From positions 2,407,300 through 2,471,299 of the forward strand of contig BCJX01000002.1 in assembly GCA_001600415.1 (NCBI GenBank): a stretch of 64,000 nt of DNA. The letters run 5' to 3'. The notes under the pieces are model-generated. The model searched no databases, was not told the origin of the DNA, and saw only the letters and a program-made list of their open reading frames with translations. This stretch comes from Pascua guehoae. Its lineage: Eukaryota > Basidiomycota > Tremellomycetes > Trichosporonales > Trichosporonaceae. Positions 44,396 to 55,049 of the stretch are shown piece by piece (the stretch's first letter is position 1; every line of letters begins with the position of its first letter). The position numbers and the translations under genes were made by a program.

Positions 44396-46014
44396 ATGTC
44401 CACCATGCGGCCACCACTCACCCACACCGAGCTGTCGTCGATGGTACGAGACCCGGTTCTGTTGTGGCCTTGTTCTGACGTTTGCAGACGGGGTTTATGT
44501 CTGTTAGCTGTTGGATTATAGTGTACAGGTTCGTCAAGCCCAGTATCCACGCATCCACGCATCCAGAACCCACACAGCCCGGAGATGGAGGTAGGCGATG
44601 GTCGCGTGCGCGGGGGTGGTGAAGAAACCAGCCCAAGCGGCAGCTGGCTTCCAGATGTCCTATGAAGATGGGCCATGACTTGAGAGAGTCTACCCGCGCG
44701 CCCTCACGTTGGTCGTCTCATCTACCTTCCTCAGCGCGTGCGAGCCCGTTATCACGTTTCGCACCCAGACACACACTTGCCGCCGATAAGCGCTGACACT
44801 GCCTAGTCCTCAAAGTTTGTCCCCTCGAATCCCTCTGACTTTTCGCGTGTGCTCACAGAATGTCCGCTCCAGTATGGGAAAACTATGTTCTCAAGTCTGG
44901 TGAAGGGCTCTCGCTGGGCTTCATCCTCCTCTGGCTCGCGGGCGACGTTACAAACTTAATCGGAGCGGCCTTGGCAGGCTTGCTGCCGACCATGATCATC
45001 CTTGCTGTCTATGTGCGTTGGAAATGGAAACGAGGCCAGGTCAGGCTCCCCTGCGACTGGTAGGGGAGTCTGTGGAGGGAGCAAAGGGGAGGAGCGCAAG
45101 CCGTCAAGCTACAGAAGCAGATCGCTGAGTTGCGCAACGCACGACGCTACGCTGTTGAAGAGAGCAAATGGCCCCCCTCTGCACCACAAGCCTCAACACA
45201 AGTCGCCTATCCTACATCGGGAGCGCAAGGCCGAGCTGCCGGCTGCCGAGACAACTGTCCGCGGGCAGCGCGCCGCCGAAGCTTTCCGACACAAGTGACA
45301 CACCCGCTGACTATCCCCCAGTACACGATCTGCGACTTTGTCCTTCTGTTCCAGATGTACTACTACGCCCAGCTGGCCAAGCGGCGTGCTGAGGCGGCGG
45401 CCGAGCGCGCGCCCCTCCTCGAACAACCCGAACCCAAGACGGTCAAGCCTCTCCTCCCCGCGTACCTCTCGTACCCACTGCTCGTCACGTTTGTCATCGT
45501 CTCAGGATGGGCGGCATGGATGCTCAGCCCGCCCGAGGACCCCTCGATTCCGGAAAAGGGCGGCGTCGAGCTCGAGTGGCGCTCCCAGCTGCTCGGGTAC
45601 GCAAGTGCCATCCTCTACATGTTCAGCCGTGTCCCGCAGATTGCCCACAACTAGTGCGTACCCGTCGGCGTACCGTGCGAGTTGTCACTGACCCCCCTGC
45701 AGCAAGACACGGTGCGAGGGCCTCTCGCTCGCCATGTTCTGCTTCTCCATGGCCGGAAGTGCGTATTTTCTTCGCTTTCCCTTGCACTCCGATAACTGAC
45801 CAGCGCCCCAGACGTCACGTACATTGCATCGATCCTCTTCAAGTCGATGGACCCCCAGTACCTCTTGACCAACGCGAGCTGGATTGCCGGCGCGGCAGTC
45901 ACCATCTTCCTCGACCTCTTTGTTCTCGGCCAGTTTGCCTACTTTTCATGGCAGGACAGCCAAAAGGCCAGCGTCTTTGCCGACGACGAGACAACCGACT
46001 CGGACGAGGCATAG
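44396..46014 (+). CDS. PQ-loop vacuolar membrane transporter, Ypq/PQLC2 type
   Basis: Proposed exons: 44396-44443, 44488-44528, 44859-45012, 45322-45653, 45703-45758 and 45812-46014. The first two exons are deduced: they add LSSM-TGFMSVSCWIIVY, which resembles TM1 of Ypq1-3, but a start at 44860 is the alternative. The core is ENYVLKSGEGLSLGFILLWLAGDVTNLIGA, then YTICDFVLLFQMYYY, ERAPLLEQPEP, SRVPQIAHNYKTRCEGLSLAMF and SMAGNVTYIASILF. The second PQ motif (VPQIAHN) is intact, whereas at the first the usual PQIYENY reads APVWENY. ERAPLL fits the dileucine signal that sends Ypq proteins to the vacuole through AP-3. The family exports cationic amino acids (Lys, Arg, His) from vacuole or lysosome. 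The introns of 330 and 309 nt are long for this window. Confidence 0.85.
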
Positions 46015-46373
46015 CCTTGTCGTCCCTTTCATATATCATCATGTTTGCAGCCGCATGCGGTGAACATTATTTGTACCATAGGCACATTATATCATGCATT
46101 GGTACTGCACGGTTAGCGAGTTGGATCCATTGGGCATGCCTTTGCGTCAACAACAGACAGGTGAGCTGAACTGGGGCGTGGGGTATGCGGACTGCGGCAT
46201 GTGGCCCATGTGCGCCAGCGTCGGCGCCGGCCGGTGCCAAATATCGATCGAGGTGGAGGTTGCCTCGTCACTCCTGCCCATGCGCGTGTGACTTTGTCGC
46301 GTGTGACTTTTTACACCCCCATCGTCGTGTCCAACACTCACTCACTTCTACCCCACCCCAGTTCTTGTCCACG
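46015..46373. other. Intergenic between the PQ-loop gene and ALG12
   Basis: A 359-bp tandem spacer holding the 3' flank of one gene and the promoter of the next. A CTCACTCACTTC-rich pyrimidine stretch precedes the ALG12 ATG. Nothing else seen. Confidence 0.5.
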
Positions 46374-48497
46374 ATGAACAGGCCTGCAATCTGGATGGCC
46401 ATCGCGTTCGTCGCCATCCCGGCCCTCCACATCCGGATTTCGCCGTACACAAAGGTCGAGGAGAGCTTTACACTGCACGCCGTCCACGATGTGTTGCGGT
46501 ATGGGCTATGGCCCTCAAATCACCATCTCGTGAGTAGTCGCCGTCGTCTGCTCGTTACTATCGCCTCCTGACACACTGCGACAGTGGGACCACCGCACGT
46601 TCCCTGGTGCAGTGCCACGGTCGTTTCTTCCGCCCATCATCCTCGGAATGTTGACTTGGCCCATCGCGGCGCTGGCCACGCTTGTCGGCTCGGCCAAGGA
46701 CTCGATCAAGATCCAGGTATTGGGTGAGTTGAAAGAGTCGGGATGAGTCGGGCGTTTCATACCATACCTGTTTTGTTGGAGATGTGACCAAGACTGGCGC
46801 CATTCGACGTCGTCGGCAACGTCGTTGGCTAGCCGGATAAACTATGACTGGCTGGGTCAACAAGTTGCGTGTCCTGTCTGCACCATCTGGAGCTAGCATT
46901 TCTGCCAGCTCATCAGCTTGAGCTTCACCCTCGTCCAGACCAGCAGCTTACACACACCCAGTCCGTCTCATCGTTGCATACATATTTGCGGCTTGCTTTT
47001 CGCATCTCACACGCACTCTGCAGCGGCGGTACGGCCTTGCGACAGCCGTCTTCTTTACCGTCTTTTCTCTCACCCAGTTCCACGTTCCTTACTATGCTTC
47101 GCGCACGCTTCCCAACTTTCTCGCACTCCCGCCCGTTGCGTATGCCGTCTCCCAGCTCCTGCGGGGCAAGTACTGGGCCAGCATCGTGATTCTCACGGCG
47201 GTCGCGACCGTCATCCGCCTCGAGGTCGCGCTCCTCGTCCTGCCCACGGCGCTCGTGCTTGTCCTCACCGGCCGCATGAGCCTCGGTTCCGCGCTTGGCG
47301 CCGGTATCGCTGGCGGCGTCGGTAGCCTTGGTGAGTACAATGAGACGTAATGGTAACGATATGCTGACCTGCAACCCAGCCAACGCTGCGCCAATGGACG
47401 TTTTGCTCTGGGCGCCCACCCTGCCGCACCCTTCGTTGCCCGACTTTACGCCACTGAGCACTGCGTGGCCGGAACTGTCTGCTGTTATCTTCAACATTGT
47501 TGACGGGCACGCGTCAGAGTGGGGCGTCATGCCGCCTACCTTTTACGGCCCAGCGCTTGTCAAGATGCTCCTGGGCGCGTTCCCGCTCGTAGTACTCGCG
47601 CTCGTATGGGCTCTTTACCAGCGCCTTAACAGCATCGAGACCGGAGTGTTTGCAAACAAGACGCTCGTCCGGACGGTCGGTGATGTCTCAAGCCTGCTCC
47701 TCCCTGGTGTTGCAATCATGATCGGGGCCCTCAGCCTCGTCGGCCACAAGGTGGGCAATCGCTCAGGAGTGCTATTAGTGGATGCTGTGCTGACTGGGTC
47801 CAGGAGTGGAGGTTTATCGTCTACACCATCCCCATCCTCAACATTGTCGCGGCCAGTGCTGCGGCTGCCCTGTACGTCGCCAAAGTCGCCAAGATGGAGG
47901 ACGCGCACTGACACATTTCACAGTTGGTATCTCCCGTCCAAGGGCCTTCGTGCCCTTGCACGTATTGGTGTGATGGGGCTTATCACGCTCACAGCGGCAT
48001 TTACCATCTTCTCCACATACGTCAGTACTGCCAACTACCCCGGCGGCCATGTGTGGGAGGAATTGGACAAGATTGGCATTCCAGAGGGTGGTGAGTGGGG
48101 CGCTCTATGCCCACGCCAAGGTCAAACCATTCCTGACGGGCTAGCGACAATCCACTTCCCCTCGTACCCGCTGCAGACGGGTGCGACATTGTTTACGTTC
48201 GTGCACGCCGACATGAAACCGTCGCCGGCGTTCCCCGCCAACCGCATGCCGACGTGGACGTACAGCAAGGACGAGGACCCGCGCCTGCTCTCGCCAGAGG
48301 GCGCGTGGGAGGCAGGGATCGACTATGTCGTCACGCCACTGGGGGACGAGTGGGGGCTCGCGCGTCGCGAGGGCGAGACGCGCTCCATGTGGCACCCGGT
48401 GGGCTATGTCAATGGACTCGATGGCGTCCAGCTCGGCGGCAAGTATGGCGTCGAGATCCGAACGAGCCGTAAACTCGCCATCTTGCAGCGACAATAG
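46374..48497 (+). CDS. ALG12: Dolichyl-P-Man:Man7GlcNAc2-PP-dolichol alpha-1,6-mannosyltransferase (GT22)
   Basis: Exons 46374-46529, 46585-46723, 46962-47330, 47380-47750, 47804-47871, 47924-48090 and 48145-48497 encode 540 residues with closed phases. The N-terminus has SPYTKVEESFTLHAVHDVLRYG, the catalytic luminal loop of GT22 enzymes (E-E-S-F and HDxxxYG), then WDHRTFPGAVPRSFLPP, where the DH-x3-FPG-x-VPR motif separates ALG12 from ALG9 and the GPI mannosyltransferases. FHVPYYASRTLPNFLALPPVAYA is another GT22 signature. About ten or more hydrophobic segments follow, with a luminal C-terminal domain. The enzyme adds the eighth mannose to the lipid-linked N-glycan precursor in the ER. The 238-nt second intron is longer than the rest (36-56 nt). 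Confidence 0.93.
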
Positions 48498-49522
48498 AGC
48501 GGCCTTTGCTCGCTATCTCTTGTCACATGCTCGACATGGCTTGCCATCTGAGCAACGGCTATACCGCGCATGAGGGAGGTAGTAATCACGATCAATGATT
48601 CACATTTTGGCGATGAAACCGAGATGTGATGATGTGGCGCCCCCCCACGCGTCTCGCTTACCAGTGCCAATACTGATATTTTGAGGGTTTGATGTTCCTC
48701 ATCTGGCGTCGCTTGTGCGCCCGGCATCCAGTCCCATCTCTCCCCTGCCCTCAACCCCGAACGTAACCCTCAAGCCCGAACGGAAATGCCCGTGTTCCCT
48801 GGGCCGTTGCCGTGATCGCCCACCCACAAAGACCTGTCATTGGGCGCTAAACGTGGAGCAGTGGAGGCCGAGGTGATGGTCAGGTGACTATCGTTACCAA
48901 GGATGAGATCCGTGCCTCGGGCGTGGTGGCGCAAAATGACTGCTGATTACTTGCGGAACCCTCGAGCCCAGTAAACCCAAAGCCGCAAAAGCGCCTCGAC
49001 GTGGCCTAGACGTGCCAGAACGTTATTGACCCACCCCTGGAACAACTGGGTTCTCCCATTCCACCACACGTCCTTTTACGACGTTTACGCGGTGGCGATT
49101 GCGTGGGCCGTGGCGCGTTCGCAAAGTCCTGGAACCGACGTGCGCCAAGGTACTCGGGTACGGCACAAGGCAAAAGCCACATGCCCAAGCTTGATTCTGG
49201 CACCCCAGGCATGCCAGGCATGCCAGGCATCCCGGGCAACGAGAGCAAGCCACATGCCCAGGGCCGGGTAGGGCCCCGCACGCTCCGCAGTTGACGGATG
49301 GGACTGGTATCTCACGGCTTGTGCTTTGCTTTTCGTACCTTGAACCCACATTTCAGATACGCGCCGCCGCTGTTCAACCCACAAATCTCATGTTGACGAT
49401 ATGAAAAACGGAAACGGGCCTCGGTATACCCGCTCCCCTGGAAGGGGTATAATAAAGCCATCGGGCATGACAAGAGCACTCACCCCCCAACATTTGACTA
49501 TCCTTTACTTTTGCTTGTCACG
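48498..49522. other. Intergenic, promoter side of the permease
   Basis: About 1 kb without a supportable gene. Short GCATGCCAG tandem units lie at 49208-49235 (GMPGMPGMPG or ACQACQ when translated). Confidence 0.5.
49448..49456 (+). promoter_or_regulatory. TATA box of the permease gene
   Basis: TATAATAAA preceded by GGAAGGGG, 67 bp before the ATG at 49523. Spacing and context suit a core promoter with a short leader. Confidence 0.5.
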
Positions 49523-52500
49523 ATGAGCATCAAAGATCAGACTAGTTACGATACGCCCGTGTCCAACGATCTTCGCGAGAAGGAGGAGGCGAGCGTCGTC
49601 GTCCAAGACGCCCCCGTGCTCCACGGCGAAGTCCAGCTCGAACGCAACTTTAGCTTCTTGTCATGTCTCGGTCTCGCGTTTGCGCTCCTCAACTCGTGGA
49701 CTGGTGAGTACGAGCACCAGAGCAGAGTGTACGCAAGGGGGCAGCGCTGACAGACAGCAATGTGAGTGGACAACCCCCGATAAAACCACTGCACGGTTCC
49801 CGGTTCACGATACACTGTTCTGTGCACCATTCAAGCGACATCTCCTTGTTGTTGCTGCGTTTGCGTTTCATCCTAACCCACACCCACACCCATCCCCATG
49901 CACAAACTAACCCCAGGTCGGCGTCCCTCCAGCTCATCCTCCCCTCGGGCGGCAGCGTCGCCATGGTCTGGGGCCTCGCCGTGTCCGCCGTCGGCACACT
50001 GATGATGGCGCTCTCCATGTGAGTCACCATGCCCACCCACGGCCTCTGGCCCCCGCGGCGCCCCACCCTGCTGTTAATTTGGCGAATGGGGTCCGAGCGG
50101 GGAGCGAAAAATGTGGCGCATGGCGCAATGAGACTGACCTGCCAGGGCTGAAATCTGCCACGTCTTCCCGATGTCGGGCGGGCAGTATGACTGGACCTGT
50201 GAGTTGGGTCGAGTGCGATGAAAGACAGAGAGAGCGAGCAAGCGAGTGGCAGAGACAGAGAGTCCGCTCGCTCGGGGCGAGATGCGGGGTATGGCAGACG
50301 CTAATGGTGCAGACTGCATCGCGCCCGTGCGCATGCGCACATCACTCTCGTTCTTCGTCGGCTGGATGGCATGTGCGGGGTGGACGACGCTGCTGTGCGC
50401 TGCCTGTTCGCTCGGCATGCAATATGTCGCTGGGTGAGTTGTGTGTGGGATCGGATCGTCGACGGATGGCATGGAGGGTGTTTATGGCGGCCGTTCGGCC
50501 ACCTAGCGCCGTCCCCAGTGCATGACAGGAACACGAGGGGGGGAAAACAAACCGCCGTCGATCCGTGCCCCCAGCACATGCGTGCTACACGCGAAACTTG
50601 CCAACTGACCGCCAGTGTCATCCTGCTCTGGAAGGAGGACTGGGAAATGCAGCGCTGGCACGTCTTCCTCCTGCTCGTCGCATTTGTCGTGGTCAGCTAC
50701 GTCATCAACGCATTCGCCGTCCGCTCCCTCCCGCACATTGACCGCTTTGCGGGCGTGTGGGGCATGGCCGGCATTGTCATTGTGTCCATTACACTCCTCG
50801 CGTGCTCGAGCGGCGAGTACCAGAAGCCAAAGGTCGTGTTTGCGACGTTTATCAATGAGACTGGCGTGAGTGACAACTGTCGTGCGCGGTAAAGCAAGCC
50901 TCACACCTTTGCTTGCCCTCGCTCGCTTTTCAACTTGGTTTTGTTTTATTTTTATTTTACTGACCCCCCCAGTGGCCCGCCGGATTCGCATTCATCCTCG
51001 GCCTCCTCCAGAGCGTCCTGTGCGTGACCGCCTTTGACGCCGTCACGCACATGGTCGAGGAAATGCCCCAGCCGGCGCGGAATGCGCCGCGCATCATGTG
51101 AGTCAAGAGTCGGGGTTGGCCGAGAAGTGGAGCGAAACGCGAGATTGGCTGGCGGGCGAGCTTGGCCGGTGGGCGAGCTTGGCTCGTATCGGCCAAGCTA
51201 TTCTCAGAGCTTTCAGGGGCAGGCAGCCGTGGTCGCACGTCTGTGCACGCTCAAAGCGAAGGGGTCGGGAGGTATGAGGTTTCGGGGCCAATCACCGGTG
51301 GCGCTGCCACCGGGTCTCGATTGCCGCCGAGCCTCGTTTTCTCCTCGTCTCGAGTGGCACAAACAGCTAGACTCGAGGCTTTCCTCATGCTCGAGCGGGA
51401 CAAGCACCCAACTAAAACTCTGGCCGCCTTCCAGACATGACCCACATGCAGAAACTGACGACGACAGGGTGCTCGCCGTCCTCATGGGCTCGACGACGAC
51501 GTGGATCTTTGTGCTCGTCCTCCTCTTCTGCATGAAGGACATTGACTCGGTCGTCACGGCGGCCACGGGCCCGCTCATCCAGATCTACTACCAGGCCACC
51601 GGCAGCAGGGCTGGGGTGAGTCACTGCGGAGGGTGGGGGTTGTATCGGGTACTATCCGCGTGTCACGCCAAGCCTCAACCTCCCATACCTTCCAACCCTC
51701 CCAACCCTCCAAACAAACAAACAAACCCACAAAAACATGCTAACAATCCCAGGCCACGTGCCTCGTCATGTTCAACCTCGTCTCCATGACGCTGTGCATC
51801 AACGCCGTCGGCACCGTGTCATCCCGCATGCTCCTCAGCTTTGCCCGTGACCGCGGCCTGGGTCCGGTGTCGCGCTTCTTTGCCCCCGTGCACGCGACGC
51901 TCAAGTCGCCCGTGCGTGCGCTGACCTTTTGTGGCGCGTGGGTTATCATCTTTGGATGTGTTTGTGAGTTTTGCCGGGTTTGAGTTTGTTCGGGTTTGTT
52001 CACGAGGTTCAAGGGGTTTGAGAGGTGGTCAAGAGGCGGAATGTGAGGGTGCTTGGCCCAGGGCATTGAGGGGCGCAAGCAACAGCAACCGACGACGGCA
52101 TGGCACTACACAGCCGGCCCCTGTTGTTGGCACGTTTTGTCCCGCTCGCTGGAATACCTTTTAACACGGCCTTGCCCACCAAATACCAAACATAGGCTGA
52201 CATACAGATCTCGGCTCGACAGTGGCCCTCAACGCCATCCTCGCGGGTGCCATCCTCTTCCTCCAAATCAGCTACCTTACACCCAGTACGTCACCCTCTC
52301 ATCCCCCCAGAACCCTCCCACGCCCAACTCCCNNNNNNNNNNNNNNNNNNNNNNNNNNNNNNNNNNNNNNNNNNNNNNNNNNNNNNNNNNNNNNNNNNNN
52401 NNNNNNNNNNNNNNNNNNNNNNNNNNNNNNNNNNNNNNNNNNNNNNNNNNNNNNNNNNNNNCCCCCCCCCCCCGCGGACACACACTAACACCCAGTCTTA

Positions 52501-52791
52501 ATCGTCTTCATCCGCGGCGACGTCGTCTTCGCCGGGCACAGCCGCGACTGGTCCCTCGGCCGCTGGCGCCGGTACATCAACGCGGCCGCCCTCGCGTTTG
52601 GCACCATCACGTCCATCTGCTTCATCTTCCCGCCCGCCATTCCCATCACGGGCGAGACGATGAACTATGCCATTGTCGCCTTTGCCGTCGTCATTGTCAT
52701 GGCGACCGTGACGTGGTTTATCGACGGGCGGAAACACTTTGTCGGGCCCCTGGATCTCGAGGAGCGGCTGGCGCTGTGCAAGAATGCCTAG
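49523..52791 (+). CDS. APC-superfamily amino acid/choline/GABA-type permease
   Basis: Eleven exons: 49523-49703, 49758-49761, 49917-50018, 50146-50198, 50313-50433, 50616-50865, 50973-51097, 51468-51615, 51753-51963, 52208-52285 and 52496-52791; 522 residues and every phase closes. The 4-nt second exon is needed to restore the family motif NSWTAMSASLQLILPSGG in TM1. Other family signatures are AEICHVFPMSGGQYDW, SFFVGWMACAGW, CVTAFDAVTHMVEEM and STVALNAIL, with NAVGTVSSRMLLSFARDRGLG before TM8. Twelve membrane segments are expected, with a hydrophilic N-terminus (DLREKEEASVVVQ). This set fits the fungal Hnm1/Uga4/Bat1 group, which import choline, GABA or other amino acids at the plasma membrane. 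Substrate not determinable. The 129-N gap falls in the last intron and does not touch coding sequence. Confidence 0.92.
52333..52461. other. Assembly gap (129 N)
   Basis: A run of N inside intron 10 of the permease, flanked by CCCAACTCCC and by a run of 12 C. The C homopolymer probably caused the break. Confidence 0.99.
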
Positions 52792-53464
52792 GGGTTGGGT
52801 TCGCTTCGGGGGGTCGACGTTGGGGTTGGATATTGGGATTGGATATTGCCGCCCAAGCGAGTCTCGCATGATCGCACTGCGCAGGGTGTCGGCATGCCGG
52901 CAGCGGCGAAGAGATCAAGAGATCAAGAGGCGCAGAGGAGACGGACGAAAGGACAAGGTTGTAAGACTACAGTACAATAGCTTGAGAAGGATAGTGTCCA
53001 CACACAGTCCCTAATCGCGAGACACAGGCCTTGGCTGCACTTGCTTTCTGCACTTGATTTTGGACCGTGGGGCGCGGTCGCTCCATCCGCGTTGTCGTTG
53101 TGAATTAGAAAGGTCTATGCATGACTCTTGATTGGCGGCTGTGAGCAAAAGCAGGCTGGGTACAGGTGCGACGAGATAATATTGAGACTGAGACTGCCAC
53201 ATTGAGCTCAGTCGCGTGCGATGTTGAGTATGTTGAGTATGGACACTGTTCCCATCATTCCGATGGTACGAGTAGGAAGCAGTGTATCAGGGTAACGTGT
53301 ACCATATTTATGCTCAATGCAATCTTGCAGTTCTAGTACCGTATCCATCTACATCAAGGACTATCTCGAGACGGGTGGGACACGGGTTTCCACAGATCTT
53401 CCTGCACTTCCTGCACGACATCCTGGGTGCGTGCAACTGAGATCAGCATGGGAGTCTCAATTCC
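52792..53464. other. Intergenic between convergent genes
   Basis: It holds the 3' flanks of the permease (+) and the first orphan gene (-). Small GTTGAGTATG duplication at 53223-53240. No gene seen. Confidence 0.5.
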
Positions 53465-54658
53465 CTAGTTACACCCCCGGCAATCCCCAGCATCCAGCGC
53501 ATACCGCTTCTGATCCTCGGCGAGTTGGGCCTCGACGAGCACGTCCATCTCGGCCGGCGTGACGGGGACATAGAGCGCGAGTTGTTCCAGGGTGCGCTCG
53601 AGTGCCTCGATGGGGACGAACAGGTCCCAGTCTTGGCCAGTTGGGTCTGAGCTTGACGCGTTTGGGGCGTCGGTGTTGTCTTGTTCGGCATTGTCATCTT
53701 GGTGTGGCCCACCATTGACGGCGTCTGGGCTTGCCTCGTCTTCATCTCCATTGGTGGCGTCTTTGTGTGGTGCGTCTCCACCTGGGGCAGTCTGGAATCC
53801 TTCCCCATCTCCCCCTACACCCGTGCCATGTTCCCAGTCCCTGGGGTCTGCTCCACCTACCCACCCTGCCCCGCCCTCGAAGATGTCGCGCACAATCATG
53901 TCCTGGATCTCGCGGGGAAGTCGCGTCCGGTGCGTCAGTCCCGCCCTGATAGCCTCCGAGACGTCGGCAATGTAGGCATCCTGCACGGGTGTGGGGAGGG
54001 GGCACGGCGTGTCGCGCCTGCATGCACCGATGCGGATGACGGCGGCGGCAGAGATGTTGAGCCAGCGCTGGACGGTCGCTAGGTCCAGTACGGGCAATGC
54101 TGGGGGCGGGTTCGGGGGTGGGCGTCGGGCTCGGAGATTGACGTGCTGGGCTTCCTGGGTGTCGTGGCTGGCGCCGCGCGTCGCAGTGATGGTTTGCACG
54201 GCCTGCGGGGGCGACTGCGGGACGGCGCTCATGCCCGTCCTCGAGTCTCGAACAGCAAGCTCACGCCGCAGCCACCGTGGCGCATAGCGCCGCTCATGCG
54301 TCAGACAGGCGAGCCGGTCGTGCAACCCGCGGCCCTTGAACACGGCAGAGAACGGCCGCCCAGGGCGCTGTGTGGGTTTCGTATTGGTTTTGGCATGGTC
54401 GCGCCCGTCCTCGTCGGCCAGCTCAACAGCAAGCCGCCACGGGCCCAGCACGTAGATTCGTGCATACCGCACCCCGACGACAATGGAGGCATACACGGTC
54501 CCGCACATCTCATACGCCATCAGGAGCTGCGCGAGCGTCTTGGCGATCGCCCACCGCGTGCGATGCGCCATCTCGGCGTCGAGGTGGGGGAGGAGATCAT
54601 GGTCCGTGGTCCGGCCGAGCGAGTGGGCAAAGCCACGGGGCTGGGTGCTGGTTAGCAT
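53465..54658 (-). CDS. Orphan protein, function unknown, with a short F-box-like LPREIQDMI motif
   Basis: A single exon of 397 residues. The N-terminus is MLTSTQPRGFAHSLG; the first third looks folded (TLAQLLMAYEMCGTVYASIVVG, YARIYVLGPWRLAVELAD), a Pro-rich linker follows, and then LPREIQDMIVRDIFEG at about residue 243, which resembles the start of F-box motifs. An acidic Asp/Asn-rich stretch precedes the C-terminus (WDLFVPIEALERTLEQLALYVP). No family is recognised. It has no introns, unlike most genes here, and lies head-to-tail with another single-exon orphan (55050-56000, -). An alternative Met lies downstream (about residue 29). A real gene is likely given its length and biased composition, but the start is uncertain. 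Confidence 0.65.
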   Translation of the reverse strand: MLTSTQPRGFAHSLGRTTDHDLLPHLDAEMAHRTRWAIAKTLAQLLMAYEMCGTVYASIVVGVRYARIYVLGPWRLAVELADEDGRDHAKTNTKPTQRPGRPFSAVFKGRGLHDRLACLTHERRYAPRWLRRELAVRDSRTGMSAVPQSPPQAVQTITATRGASHDTQEAQHVNLRARRPPPNPPPALPVLDLATVQRWLNISAAAVIRIGACRRDTPCPLPTPVQDAYIADVSEAIRAGLTHRTRLPREIQDMIVRDIFEGGAGWVGGADPRDWEHGTGVGGDGEGFQTAPGGDAPHKDATNGDEDEASPDAVNGGPHQDDNAEQDNTDAPNASSSDPTGQDWDLFVPIEALERTLEQLALYVPVTPAEMDVLVEAQLAEDQKRYALDAGDCRGCN

Positions 54659-55049
54659 GGGCTGGAATAGTGTTGTACTGGATTCATGCTGCTCGTGTCT
54701 GCGCCTTGATCGGTTCCCTATCAGCGCAACATCACCGTTGCTCTTGTCGTCGTTTTCGCTCTCAGGCTAATCCTTGCCAGTCCACGTTGCATGTTTACGT
54801 CGTATACCTCGCGTCGCCCTAAACTCACAAACACCCCTCACTCACAAACGTATACACTTCCTGTTCACTCGCAATCACCCATCATCGCCATGTCCCCCGA
54901 ACACATACCAGTCTCCGCCGTTTCACAACTCACAGGTTGAATGCCCTCCATTTGCTCAAGTGTCATGTAAACCCTCCCTTGGCCGCTAGGATCGGCCCGG
55001 TGGGGAGAATCGCACAACACATGTTCGGCTAGAGTGTCAACCCTCGCCC
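54659..55049. other. Spacer between the two orphan genes
   Basis: A 391-bp tandem spacer with CT- and CA-rich sequence on the plus strand. No frame or motif of note. Confidence 0.5.
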
